NCBI GenBank assembly: GCA_014549065.1
Contig: JACDOX010000013.1
Coordinates: forward strand, 2,350,663-2,414,662
Length of the DNA stretch: 64,000 nt
Source: Cardinalis cardinalis
Lineage: Eukaryota > Chordata > Aves > Passeriformes > Cardinalidae
Direction of reading: 5' to 3'
In this document: piece after piece, positions 36,910 through 48,249 of the stretch
Layout of the letters: each line of letters starts with the position of its first letter
How positions within the stretch are numbered: the first letter of the stretch is position 1
Notes under the pieces: model-generated
Told to the model about the DNA's origin: nothing
The model's input: the letters and a program-made list of their open reading frames with translations, nothing else
The model's database searches: none
Made by a program: the position numbers and the translations under genes

Positions 36910-39900
36910 ATTTTTATCATATCTATACATAAATATAGAAAGTGTACACTGTATGTGTTATCTTGAAACTTGAACAGAAGATTTGTAGGAAGGCTAATGC
37001 CTAGATGTGAACTGGTCATATCAGCAAAAAATAAATATTTCTTACATTGACATTGTTAATTTTTGTCCCTAAGCGCAGCCTAAAAGACAGCTTTGAAAGA
37101 TGTCAGTGACAGTTATCCTATTTTATCCTATTATTTTTAAATCCCCCCTCAGTATATTGCTAGAAATAGAAAATTCTATAGTCAAATAGTCTCTGTAATC
37201 CTACAACATTCTGTCCATGGTTCAACTCTACCCTACCTTAAAGATAGCAGAAAATGGAAGTATTTATGTATCTCAGNTGTACAAAAATGACTGATTTGAC
37301 ACATATGCCTCTGCACTGATAATAGTCATGCAAATAATTCCATGAGCACAAGAAGAAGTGGTGCAGTAACTGAGGCAAGAGGAGCTCAGCAGTGTGGCTG
37401 TGGATCAGTTTGATGCTGAACAGGTCAATAGGATGTGCAGCCTGTCACAGAACCAGCATGGCCTTTGCCACCTGCCATTCTGCCCCGGATGCAGAAACCA
37501 CAGTGACATACCCAGGTTCAGCTGCACAGCTGAGTGCAGCCAAGCCTGGTCACCAAGACACCAAACAAGAAAGGGACTAGAACTCCAGGCCATGGCCACT
37601 TTTGACCAGCAGATGAATCACTGCGTACTGAAGCCTCAGTTACAGACCAGGGCCCCTAGGGAGGTGTGGCCAGTCTGAATCTGGAGGCCAGCCAAGGGAA
37701 AAAGGTAAACTCTAGGACAAGCAGCCAACATCTACATTCACAAAATTTATAGGAACCTCACCAGCCTCTGAGACCTCTCTGCTCATGTATCAGACTTCAC
37801 TAAAATCAACCTTCAGATTTAAAAGAGAAGGAAGGGAAGAAATATGTGTAAATTCACTTAGGCATTATATGGCTTTATGACAGAAGGTGTATGAAAAATA
37901 ATGAACCATAATCACTCCTTTCATTAGGCCCCAACTACATGCTAATAATCTCCAGTGAACCAACTAAATGGGATGGGAGAAAAACCTGCTAACCCAGACA
38001 CAACCCCAGCCAAAGAATATTCCACACATTTCCATATATGCTGGAAAACTATGAAAGAGCTTGGGATAGAGTTGGTTTACATAACAGGTAAAGTTATGTG
38101 CATCTCACATGAGTCTCTCTGTGCTTTATATTGGATGCATAAAAATGTTGGACATAGCTCAGCTGGAAGAAGTCATCTTTCCCCTGTCTCTCAAGCATTT
38201 TCAAGTTTGTCTCTCAAGGCAANCATTCTGTTCTGTAATGTCACTAACCCCATTCATTTTGCTCCACAGTGTTCCACTGGTGCCTATAATGGTGGTAGGA
38301 AAAATGTGTTCCTGAATGCTGTGATTGGCACTGTTAATGACCATGACACTGCAGAGCTGCTCTGTGCTTCAGCAGGGTTAGCTGATTTCAAGACCTGAAT
38401 TTCCATTTAGCAAGGTAAACCAGAAGTATTGTATAGCTGTGGGAAAGCATTTTACTGAAAATCAAATATTAAAATTGCAGAGACAAAAGGACTATAAAAA
38501 TAATATCTGAGAAGGGGTGAGGTGCACAAAAAACACAAACCAAACACTTTGTTTAAAAAAGAAAATCTACAGGCTTTCTAGAGCTAACAGACAACACTTC
38601 TAAAATCACTGTAACACTGTAGTAAATTAACAGAGCTTTCCACATTGGTGGTTCTGGGGTGCTGGCTTGCATTGACAGGAAACCTTTTATTGCATGGCAT
38701 GCTCTGCTTCTACCCAAAAGTCATTGATACAGTGTCATATGGTAAGGTAGGGGAACAGTCACTGAAGAGGCCAAGGTTGCCTAGCTGTGCATCACAAACA
38801 AAACATCATTAGCATGGGCCTGGGTCAGTGCTTCCAATTCAACTTCTAAATTCTGGAGTACTTTCTACCTGTTTTTCACCAGATTGTTTTCATCTTAATT
38901 GTTAGATAAGCCTCACACAAAAATTATGTTTTTCACCCATGGTGATTTAGTCATGAATTTCGAATGTGTTCAGCTGCTTTCAAATATTTTGGTTGTTGGA
39001 TTGTACCACTGTGATGTATTCACATTACCGTATGTCATGCAGAGAAAAACAAACAGTGAATGGAATGTATTTACAGTGGTTGAAAGACATATTTTATTGT
39101 AGATTATACTAAAAGATCTGCAATTAATTGGATTAATTGAACAGCAGATGAAAATACATTAAATAAATGAATCACTATTTCTGTAAGACCATTCTATGAG
39201 TCTACGCATATGCTTCAACAAATCCCATCTACAAGATTTGTAAGGAATGGTATTTTATTTTTTGTATAGAGAAAGAAGAAAGGATTCTCCCTCCCGTTCC
39301 ACATTCAGTTATCAAAACACCAACAGGTTTTCTGGCATAGAAAGAGAGTGGAGAGACTGGATAAAGCAAGAACTTTACTGTNTGGTTCACATTCTCTTGA
39401 TGTTGTGGCAAGAGGTTCTTTCTCCTACCTAGGCGTGCAGATAAAGATAGTCTTCCTGAGGTCTGCAGCTGAGGGTCCCGCTGCAGGCACTGTTACTGAG
39501 GCATCTTTACAGTGCTGCCCATATTAACTAAAAACTGTTGATGGAATAAGAATTTCAATGCTTCCCACTAACAAAACTGCAAGTTCAGAAGAATTCACAT
39601 TAAAAGGCTTGTTATACAGTCACATAAGATAGTAACTACCTTCCATTATGAAGAAAATCTAACCAAACAACCCGAAACTTGAACTAAACAAGTTGCATAA
39701 AGATTACATTTTGAATATTACATTATTTATATATTTGCATGGAGAGATCCAAGATGAAAGTATTAGAAAAATACTCTTGAGTATTCTCAACCATTCAAAA
39801 ATACTATTGCAACAAGTGTATCATCTTGAAACTACTTCTTCAGATACTGTGAAGTTCCTTTTTTCCCTTGCATGGAGCTCCATCATCGATCTGCATCACT

Positions 39901-40151
39901 GCGGATGTGACTGGCTTTATCTTTTTTAGGTCGCTTGTTATCACTCACCCTTGGCCATGAAAACAAGCATTTCAGTAATTCTTCAGCACAGTACAATACA
40001 TTCTGGTGCACAAACAACAGAGACAACATATGAATCTTTCTTTCACTCACTAACATTCTCTTTTCTCTTTTTCCCTCTAATCATATATGTAAAACCACCA
40101 TTTCTGAAGTTCAGCATTTAAAAATGTACCTTATCTTTTTGCAGACACAAC

Positions 40152-40183
40152 TAATTAGCAGTGCAATTTAACATTGCTAATTA
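40152..40183. promoter_or_regulatory. Candidate enhancer core: inverted homeodomain sites
   Basis: TAATTAGCA (40152-40160) and its exact reverse complement TGCTAATTA (40175-40183) face each other across 14 bases. TAATTA is the core site of many homeodomain factors. The pair lies about 4 kb upstream of the GPR85 CpG island. Its function is inferred only. Confidence 0.3.
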
Positions 40184-43100
40184 CCCATGGCCACAGTAAA
40201 GTTCATTTGCACTTTTAACTACCTGATATGCAAGTGAAGTCAAGTAATTCCATGTCCACACTACTTAAGTTGCACAATAACTGAACTTAACACTGCAACA
40301 CTGATGTAGCAGTTTATCTACAAAACCCAAATGCAAAAGATGTGTCCAGTCTTTCAAATGCAGTCCTACTGAACAAACTGGTGAAAGGTATTTAGAAGCC
40401 TAAGGAAACAAGTAAGTATCTAAAGGGATTTTTAGAAGTATATAGGTGCCTCACTCCCATTAGAGTAATGCAGAGCAGTTTTTTCTTTGCAGGACAAAGC
40501 ATTTTTCAGATGTTTGGCAGATAAGTTTTTTTGTATTTAAAACTTCATTTATTCCTGTGTAAAAGTGAAACATAGATCTACTTTTAGGAACCAAATCAAT
40601 TTTCAAAGGCAACTATGAAATATTTTTTAAAATACTGAATTAAATGTTTTTGAGAAATATAACATCAGAGGATCTGGGTAAATGCTAACATTAAAAATAC
40701 AATTATTATTGATAAGAATTGTTATAGTCACATGAATGCAATTTTATTGTAGGTAAAAACATGCATCACTGAGGCAGAGACCACTAAAGAGATTTTCAGT
40801 GTGGGGTGAAATTTATGTTTGTGTTGAGAGCCAACCCAGAAGCCAGACACTGCCAACAATTGTCTTTACTCTGAAAACACTTCACTAAGGATAAGAACCA
40901 AATATATTGCAGGTGACATTCTCTATTGTGCAGGGGTCCTACACAGGTCTCTGTATTATATAAGTCCTACTTAAATACTGCTCCAAAGTTGCACAAATCT
41001 ACTGCACGGACAAGAAGGTTCCCTTGAAAAAATTCCTTGAGCCCTTTGAAAAGGATGCACTTTAGTAGCATCTATCACAGTTTCTCAAGCAATACATAAA
41101 TCTTGTGCTGGCCTCTGCACAGGGGTGGGAACACCTTGTAGATTATTTCTCCTGTGTTGTAGAAATATTGGAAAATCCTACAGTGCTTAAATTCACATTA
41201 TGCAGAACATGTTGATATTGCAGATATACAAATTTCAAGACAGTCAGTAAACACATTAATTACTGAAATGTTTTTGCTACTGACAACTTCTGGCCCCATG
41301 CTGAAATCCTCATTCCACTGAAATAATTGATAGACATTATTGACCTTAGTGAGGAAAATTTCTCAACCCATCTTTTCAACTGTAATCATTACCCCTTCTT
41401 TTAACCTAATCTCTACCTCAGACTCCATTAGCGAGACTTCTCAGTGTCAGACTTCTCAAAACCCTCTCGCATTCTGAGGAAAGGGTTCAAAACCATGGGA
41501 GTCATGCAGCATCCTCACCTAGTTCACAACTGTGAATTTCAAGGCACATATCCTCAAAAGAAATAGATGGCAACTACCCCAAATGCTGCTTACACACCAA
41601 CAAATTCCTCTGCAATAGCATTTAACTGTGTCCCGTGTCTGCACTGAAGTTTCTGGCTCCTTGGCCACATGCACCCAAGCATCACCTCACAGGAAAGAAC
41701 TGTCCAGACCTGCAGATGATATCAAAGACTGAGAATATCAAAGTAGGAGTTTCCAAAAAGATGATCTTGATCTGGGAATGGACTTAGTGGATCCAATTCA
41801 CTAAACAGTGTTCCTTGGTCATTCTTGAATACTACCTAATTTGGAAAAAAAACTAGACTTGGAATACAGAATCCTCAGTCACCATCAACAAAGCTGAGTA
41901 TTTCACTAGTTATTTTCTTAGCCATGATACTTAAATAACTCAAACAGGAGAAAATAAAAGAGCTCTGTCCCATAAGTCTTAAGAACTTTATAGTAGAGTT
42001 GTCCAAACCTGGAGATGATTCTCATCCTTGGTCTAAATCAGAAAATCAGTGAAATTGTCTTGCCTCTCTCATTTTCTAGTGAAAGTTCTAGTCAGTCTGC
42101 TGCTAACTCTAATAAGGTACACGAACCCTCTTGTGCTTGTGTTGGTGCTTCACTTACACTCTCTTCTTCTACCCTTCTCTCATGGGGCACAGCAGTACGT
42201 AAGTATGAAAAGAAAAAAAGAAAGGAAAGCTGATTATTTCCCTAAGAGTAATCACTTCTTATATGCTTGTTTGAGACCACGGGTCCTCTGTGTTTTGAAG
42301 CCTCCTTTGTGTTGCCCTTAGTGTTACCCCCCTTATATTGTGTGGTGGACAATTTATTCAAGATTCAGGATCCTTCCATGTGTCAAAACCCCAATAAATT
42401 CTTCTTGGCTACCCCTAATCCACTCACTATGCAACTTGGGCTGCCTCACACTTTTTTTTAATGAACTTTTCATATTTCTAGTCCAGCTGTTTTGAAGAAC
42501 TAGTTAGCGCAGACATCATCACCTGTCCTTACATATCTCTTCTCCCTACATTCCAACTGTTCTTGCTTTCTAGAGCTATCTTTTTCTGACATCTGCCTTC
42601 ACCTTCCAGATTCTCAGCCCCGTGACTCTTGGATTTTTTTTCCCCTACATGGAGGAGCTGCTACCTATGCAGCAGTTTAACACAGCATCATGTCACTCCA
42701 CCCTCTTACTTTGCAACAAAGGTTTCTCTTGACTGACTCTACCCTTACAACAAACAGAATAGAGTTCAAGCCATGTGATGGACTTTAGATTTGTGACTCA
42801 GAATGAGATAATCTGCTCCCTAATGCATATCCTTCTCAGTGATTTCTATGATAGGAAACTAACTTTGCTATATGGCACTTCAATCTAGATGTCTACATTT
42901 TGTTGAACAAAATTAGAACACTTGTTCTAAGGTTATGCCTGTGATGACAAATGGATTTATGCTGAACTGGTGGTTGAGCACTGAATGAATTCTGAGGTTC
43001 ACAGGTTACTTCTAAGCAGTTTGTTACAGGTCTAAAAGGAGAACGAGTTTTAAAATGTTGTATAGCAACATAATCTTGTAACATCTCTAAAAGAAAGCCC

Positions 43101-44378
43101 AGACAGAAAAAAAGTTCAAAGCAGCATCACTGGATCTATTTTATGATAATGATTGTGTTGCCTTGTTTACTCCTAACAAAAAATCATCATTCTTACACAT
43201 ACCAGAGTGTAACAATAGGCCCTGACCATGACCATACTAGAGTCATTCAGTACTTCATATTATAAATCTTCTTAATCTTGCATTGCAAATGTTTCATTTC
43301 CATGCATGGTGTTTGGAGAACTCTAGATTAGAGAGACCATTAAGAATGACTTCAAAGGTCATTGTTCATGTCGCTGTGGGTACGTATATTTAACAACAAA
43401 GAAAGGAGGGCAGTCTGCCCAGCTCAGGCGATTGCAACATGAGAAGTGCAACTTGAAGCAGTAACTTTAANAACCGCCCAATTTTTAAAAGGGAAGCTCA
43501 CTCCTGCCACCCCAAAGATGAGCACCATCATGTCCTCATAATTATGTCTGCAGGAAAAATTAAAAATTGTGTGGCACCTGAGCTTTGTATCACTTTTCTG
43601 CCTAAGAATAAATCTTATCTGAAACAAGTCACATGGTTGAAGTAGTGTGATGTTGGCTTTAAATACATGTAGTTTCCAGTGGCTGGAGACCTCTAGGCTT
43701 GGTCAGGCTGCTACTGAAGCTAATTTTGTGGTTTGGCAACCAATTCCAATGCCTTTTAGCGAGTGTCAAAAAAAAGAACCCAAACCTGACAACAGCCTTA
43801 AAAAATGCCTGTAGTCTACTAACGGTCTCACGGATGTGACACACATTATGAATCAACCCTATAAATCTGTCCCACAGAAGGATTTATTCTGGCTTGAACG
43901 GAAGCTCCCAGCGAAGAAGTTCCTCAGGTTCCAAATCTCTCGACCCAAAACAAGCTGTTCCTCAACTGCCTCGCAGCCAAAGCGAATTACTCTTGGGTCT
44001 CGGCTTTCACGTTCCCACTTCTCCCGGATAAACTTCCACACAAACCGAAGAGGCGGGAGGGCGGAGGGATCCCAGTCCTCCCTCTCCCTCCTGGTTTTGC
44101 CACGGTGGCACCAGCGAGGGTCAGCGCCAGCGGGTGCGGGGGCCGGCGGGAGGCCCCTGCGGCGGCCCCGGCTGCAGCCCGCCGCCTCCCGGCGCCGCCG
44201 CCCCGGCCCACCGGCCCGCATGACATCATCGGGACGGCTCGGGATCGATCCCCGCCGGCCGCCGGCTCGGGCGGCGCTCCTCCGCGGCGGCCGCCGCTGC
44301 CGCCCTGCGCGTCGAGGGGCAACGCGGGCCCTGCCGCGGGCGGAACGGGCTGACACCGGGCTCATCGCCGCCGCCGCC

Positions 44379-44396
44379 ATGCAGCGAGCGCGCTGA
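44379..44396 (+). other. GPR85: Possible upstream ORF (5 codons) in GPR85 leader
   Basis: An ATG in an almost ideal Kozak setting (GCCGCCGCCATGC) encodes MQRAR and then a stop. If transcription starts upstream of it, it could dampen translation of GPR85. Whether it lies inside the mRNA is unknown. Confidence 0.25.
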
Positions 44397-44825
44397 CGGC
44401 TCTGCGCCGGCTCCGGGCTGCGCGTCGGGAACTGCTCCGCGGGCTGCCGGGGAAAGGTGCGGCGTCCTCACGGCCCCGCGGCGAATGCGCCCTCCGCCAA
44501 CAACGGCCCTTGTTAAGGAGCCCTCCCTGGCTCGGGGATCAGGAAGAAGGAATTCACCGGGTGGGAATCGGGAGGAAGGAGCCACGAGCGGGAGGATCAA
44601 GCAGCGGCAGCTGAAGAAACCGCCCGGTGCCTCTCCTGACAGGCTGCGACGCGCAGCGCTTCCAGACCCCCGTCGTAAGCGAATGGGGCGGGAGGGGGAG
44701 CCCAGAGGCATAAACAAGGAGCGCAGGACCTAATTTCTTCCCCTCCCTTTCCTCACTGGCTTGCCCGGGCTCGCCAATAAATCCAGCTGGGCTATACATC
44801 GCGATGGGAACGTGCTGCCAAGGAG

Positions 44826-44997
44826 GCTGCCTTCCCGTCGCTGAGGATGCTGCCTTCCCCGCACTGAGGAGGCTGCTNCCGCCAGGGCTGCCTGCACACC
44901 ACTGAGGACGCTGCTGCTGCCGCCGCCGAGGTTGCCGTGCCCTCTCTGAGAGAGCAGCAGCTGCTGCCGCCGAGCCTGCCGTGCCCTCATTGAGGCG
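44826..44997. repeat. GC-rich minisatellite in the GPR85 CpG island
   Basis: Three similar 23-base units start at 44826, 44849 and 44887 (each GCTGCC...CTGAGGA-). They are followed by two similar units of about 44 bases beginning at 44910, each with GCTGCTGCCGCC and TTGCCGTGCCCTC-like blocks. An N lies inside the array at 44878, which may mark assembly trouble. Confidence 0.6.
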
Positions 44998-45131
44998 GCC
45001 GCCGCCGCTGCGTTACAGGGAGAGATTGTGGCGCTGCGACAGGGGAGGACGGGGCTCGGCGCGCAGGGGGGAGGCGCGGCGAGCATGCGCCGCCCGAGCC
45101 ACTGACTGGATCCTCAGCCAAGGTACCGAGG

Positions 45132-45175
45132 AAAAAAAAAAAAAAAAAAAAAAAAGGTAATTGAAAAAAAAAAAA
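45132..45175. repeat. Poly(A) tracts
   Basis: Twenty-five consecutive A bases (45132-45156) are followed, after a short break, by eleven more (45165-45175). They lie inside the GPR85 CpG island, between two candidate splice donors. Confidence 0.9.
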
Positions 45176-46100
45176 GAAGAAAGGAAAAGGATTGAGAGAA
45201 AGAAGAATGAATGACGGTAGAGGAGAATAGAAAAGACCGCCAGGGTAAAGCAGCCCCCGGTCAGCGGGAAGGAGCAGCTCTGGCATGTGCGGATCTCCGG
45301 CACCAACAGGTAGGAGGAGAGGGGCTGGGGGCGCCGAGGGCTGCCGCGGCTGCAGGTGCGTGCTGAGAGGGCTCTCCCGCTCAGGGCTGCGGGGCTGAAT
45401 TCCAAAGAAGGGGCATGATGGAAGCCCTCCCAGACAATGCCTCTTCCGCTCTCCCCAGCTCCCCGCCGCGGGGGGCTCTCGCACGGCTCCGGCAGATGCG
45501 GCTGATGCCAGGCAGCGGCGGCCGGGCTGCCTTGCAGCGCGGCGCAGTCAATCCAGCGCAGCATGGCCGGGCGCGGGGGAGCGGCCGCGGCCGGGGTGCG
45601 TGTGTCAGCGGCGGCGGTGTGAGTGAGCGTGCGGCGGGGCCGGTGCGTGCGGGCTCCGTGTGTGCGGAGGCAGGGCCGGCCGCCGCGGGGACAGCTCCAC
45701 AGAGGAGGGGGAGCGGCGGGGCTGGCGGGAGGGGGGAGGGGGAGCCTGATTTCATGGTTTTAAAACGATGCCATGATCTGATCAGCCTCTGTTTACACAG
45801 CAGCAATCAGGCTCTTTTGTGGACGGTAAGAATGGAAGGATTTTGCTGGGATTCAGTGGGAATATCCTTTGTACACCCGAGGTGGCTTAGGAAACACTTC
45901 GTGTGAATAAAGAAGGAGCCTGATCATGCCTGCTGTGGCTCCTGTTCCTGGCTCTGGTGGGAGAAAAAAGAAAAACAAAACAAATCCGAAAAAAAAATAA
46001 AAGCAGCAACAGACAGCTTTTTATTATATTTTATTGCATGAAATATGTTCCGGTACGATTCACTGGGAGGATTAATGGGAATCACGGAGCCCTAATTAGC

Positions 46101-46117
46101 AAAAAAAAAAAAAAAAA
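46101..46117. repeat. Poly(A) tract
   Basis: Seventeen A bases directly follow a CTAATTAGC word in the GPR85 intron. Confidence 0.85.
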
Positions 46118-46284
46118 GAAAATAAAAACAACAAAAAAAACCCCAACAATTTATATGTTTATTTAAGCATAACCAAAACTAGCTCTCCCAAAAGGGTGGG
46201 CATTATATCTTGGCTGTGCTGCCTATTTTTGCTCAGTATTTACTCTGACCGTTGCTTATTATGAATTATGTCGAGGCTTTAACG

Positions 46285-46292
46285 ATTTGCAT
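46285..46292 (+). promoter_or_regulatory. POU octamer ATTTGCAT
   Basis: This is an exact match to the octamer bound by POU-domain factors, lying in the first intron of GPR85 about 845 bases before the start codon. An octamer can occur by chance, so it is only a candidate site. Confidence 0.3.
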
Positions 46293-46384
46293 TAGAGCAC
46301 GGGGGAAGCGGGGGGAGGCCNGGGGGGACGACACCCTAAAGCATACTGCTATCGACTGTCTAGATACCTGTTTATCGAAAAGGC

Positions 46385-46406
46385 TAAACGATAAAATTAT
46401 CGTTTA
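46385..46406. promoter_or_regulatory. Near-perfect palindrome, candidate dimeric binding site
   Basis: The arms TAAACGATAA (46385-46394) and TTATCGTTTA (46397-46406) are exact reverse complements with a 2-base spacer. A third related word, TGTTTATCGA, lies just upstream (46369-46378). CpGs kept in AT-rich DNA suggest constraint. The binding factor is unknown. Confidence 0.35.
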
Positions 46407-47136
46407 TAGCAGGAAGGGAGGGGGATAGTGAATACTGTTTCTCTTACAAAATGCATAAACTAACACTGTGTGATTAATGTGCTTTGGTGACTTGGGTTAA
46501 AAAACATAAATTCTGCAGGGTTTCTTTGGGTGTGATCCATATCAACACAGGAGTTGCCTCTTAAAACATTGACAAATACTGTAGCCATAAAATAAATGTA
46601 GGTAATGTCAAAATATCAGCAGTCTTTGGGGATTCTTTAAAAAAGATGTCAGTGATTAACTCTTGGGCTTGCAAACTGGGAATCTTTTGATTCATAAAAT
46701 CTCTGAGGCTTTAACTGTGAAATTATATATGCTACCAAATATAAGGGGCACTGGTCAGTTGTGAAACTGTAACAAATCTGCCAATAGTCAATTATACTAA
46801 ATAGTCAGTAAAAAAACCCAAAAGCCTCATGTTTTTTAAAAACAAACAATAGTACTCGAATTTACAACTTCATTTGGTTCTCCATAAATTAACATCTTTG
46901 CTAGCACTTTCTGACATCATTTTGTGTTAACTTAAGAACTGATAGCTCGATTTTTTTTCAGATATTTTGATGGCATGACAAATCAGAAAGAAGAGGATGT
47001 ACTGTATGACTAGACACAAGATCAGTTCTGTTTGTGGATTACATTTTCAGTAAGATGTATGGATCTATTTTTTCCTTGTTCTTAAATATAGATCATGAGA
47101 CTTGACTGAGGCAATATACATATCATCCATCCATCT

Positions 47137-48249
47137 ATGGCGAACTACAGCCATGCAGCTGACAACATTTTGCAAAATCTCTCTCCTTTAACAGCTTTTC
47201 TGAAACTGACTTCACTGGGTTTCATAATAGGAGTCAGTGTGGTGGGTAACCTTCTGATCTCCATTTTGCTAGTCAAAGATAAGACCTTGCATAGAGCTCC
47301 TTACTACTTCCTGTTGGATCTTTGCTGCTCAGATATCCTCAGATCTGCAATTTGTTTCCCTTTTGTTTTCACCTCGGTAAAAAATGGCTCTACGTGGACG
47401 TATGGGACTCTTACTTGCAAAGTGATTGCCTTTTTGGGGGTTTTGTCCTGCTTTCACACTGCTTTCATGTTATTCTGCATAAGCGTCACGAGATACTTAG
47501 CTATTGCCCACCACCGTTTTTATACGAAGAGACTGACCTTCTGGACTTGTTTGGCTGTTATCTGTATGGTGTGGACTCTCTCTGTAGCCATGGCTTTCCC
47601 CCCAGTTTTAGATGTGGGCACCTACTCATTCATTAGGGAGGAAGACCAATGCACTTTCCAGCATCGTTCCTTCAGGGCTAATGATTCCTTGGGATTTATG
47701 CTCCTTCTTGCCCTTATCCTCCTAGCCACACAGCTTGTCTACCTCAAGCTGATATTTTTTGTTCACGATCGCAGGAAAATGAAGCCAGTCCAGTTTGTTG
47801 CAGCAGTGAGCCAGAACTGGACTTTCCATGGTCCTGGAGCGAGCGGTCAAGCAGCTGCTAATTGGCTGGCTGGATTCGGAAGGGGTCCCACGCCTCCAAC
47901 CTTGCTGGGAATCAGGCAGAACGCCAACACCACGGGCAGGAGGAGGCTACTGGTTTTAGACGAATTCAAAATGGAGAAGAGAATCAGCAGAATGTTCTAC
48001 ATCATGACATTCCTCTTTCTGACCTTGTGGGGTCCCTATTTGGTAGCCTGCTACTGGAGAGTTTTTGCGAGAGGGCCTGTAGTACCTGGGGGATTTCTAA
48101 CGGCCGCTGTCTGGATGAGTTTTGCCCAAGCTGGAATCAATCCTTTTGTCTGCATTTTCTCCAACAGGGAGCTGAGGCGCTGTTTCAGCACAACCCTTCT
48201 TTACTGCAGAAAATCCAGGTTACCAAGGGAACCTTACTGTGTTATATGA
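47137..48249 (+). CDS. GPR85: Orphan G protein-coupled receptor 85 (SREB2)
   Basis: The protein is an intact 370-residue class A receptor, the same length as mammalian GPR85, with no N or frameshift. It belongs to the SREB group (GPR27, GPR85, GPR173), which is expressed mainly in brain and linked to hippocampal neurogenesis; no ligand is established. Seven hydrophobic segments lie at about 25-47, 56-78, 96-118, 136-157, 186-208, 285-306 and 319-342. Visible landmarks are N38 in TM1 (GN.L), D66 in TM2, C94 and C172 for the TM3-ECL2 disulfide, TRY at 118-120 in place of DRY, W146 in TM4, LWGP at 297-300 and NPFVC at 335-339 in place of NPxxY. Glycosylation sequons are N3 and N83. The third intracellular loop (about 209-284) is long. 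The start ATG has G at +4 and lies 45 bases after the inferred acceptor at 47091. The coding region is one exon, as in other vertebrates. Confidence 0.98.
   Translation: MANYSHAADNILQNLSPLTAFLKLTSLGFIIGVSVVGNLLISILLVKDKTLHRAPYYFLLDLCCSDILRSAICFPFVFTSVKNGSTWTYGTLTCKVIAFLGVLSCFHTAFMLFCISVTRYLAIAHHRFYTKRLTFWTCLAVICMVWTLSVAMAFPPVLDVGTYSFIREEDQCTFQHRSFRANDSLGFMLLLALILLATQLVYLKLIFFVHDRRKMKPVQFVAAVSQNWTFHGPGASGQAAANWLAGFGRGPTPPTLLGIRQNANTTGRRRLLVLDEFKMEKRISRMFYIMTFLFLTLWGPYLVACYWRVFARGPVVPGGFLTAAVWMSFAQAGINPFVCIFSNRELRRCFSTTLLYCRKSRLPREPYCVI

Larger units (their letters stand above)
29946..44039. other. Intergenic DNA between SMIM30 and GPR85
   Basis: About 14 kb of AT-rich DNA has no recognised coding exon. 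Open frames such as 37394-37678 (94 codons) and 37955-38398 (147 codons, one N) show no domain or splice context. It contains a CR1 tail at 31795-31857, a TA repeat at 36889-36909, a duplicated GATATTATAATA patch near 35099-35135, and a homeodomain-type inverted repeat at 40152-40183. Distal GPR85 enhancers would be expected in such a stretch, but none can be proven here. Confidence 0.5.
44040..45750 (+). promoter_or_regulatory. GPR85: CpG island promoter and 5' noncoding region of GPR85
   Basis: The 1.7-kb segment is very CpG-dense against an AT-rich background. It contains GC boxes, an NRF1-like GCATGCGC at 45083-45090 and a CRE-like TGACATCA at 44220-44227, with no clear TATA box. Three splice donors on the + strand suggest alternative noncoding first exons: CAAG|GTACCG at 45123, CAACAG|GTAGGA at 45310 and GACG|GTAAGA at 45826. 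They would join the acceptor ending at 47091. Vertebrate GPR85 genes likewise have upstream noncoding exons and one coding exon. The transcription start cannot be fixed from sequence. Confidence 0.8.
45310..47091 (+). other. GPR85: Probable 5' UTR intron of GPR85
   Basis: The candidate donor CAACAG|GTAGGA at 45310 and the acceptor TTGTTCTTAAATATAG ending at 47091 frame an intron of about 1.8 kb. A second donor at 45826 would give a shorter one of about 1.3 kb. The interior changes from GC-rich to AT-rich and contains a run of transcription-factor-like motifs (46060-46410). Confidence 0.5.

Noticed and set aside
37392..38398. Open frames of 94 and 147 codons
   Set aside because: Neither resembles a known protein, and there is no promoter or consistent splice signal; a decayed repeat remains possible but cannot be shown.
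43836..45906. Many long open frames on both strands in the GPR85 CpG island
   Set aside because: They have the same GC-driven lack of stops; the translations are low complexity and overlap in several frames at once.
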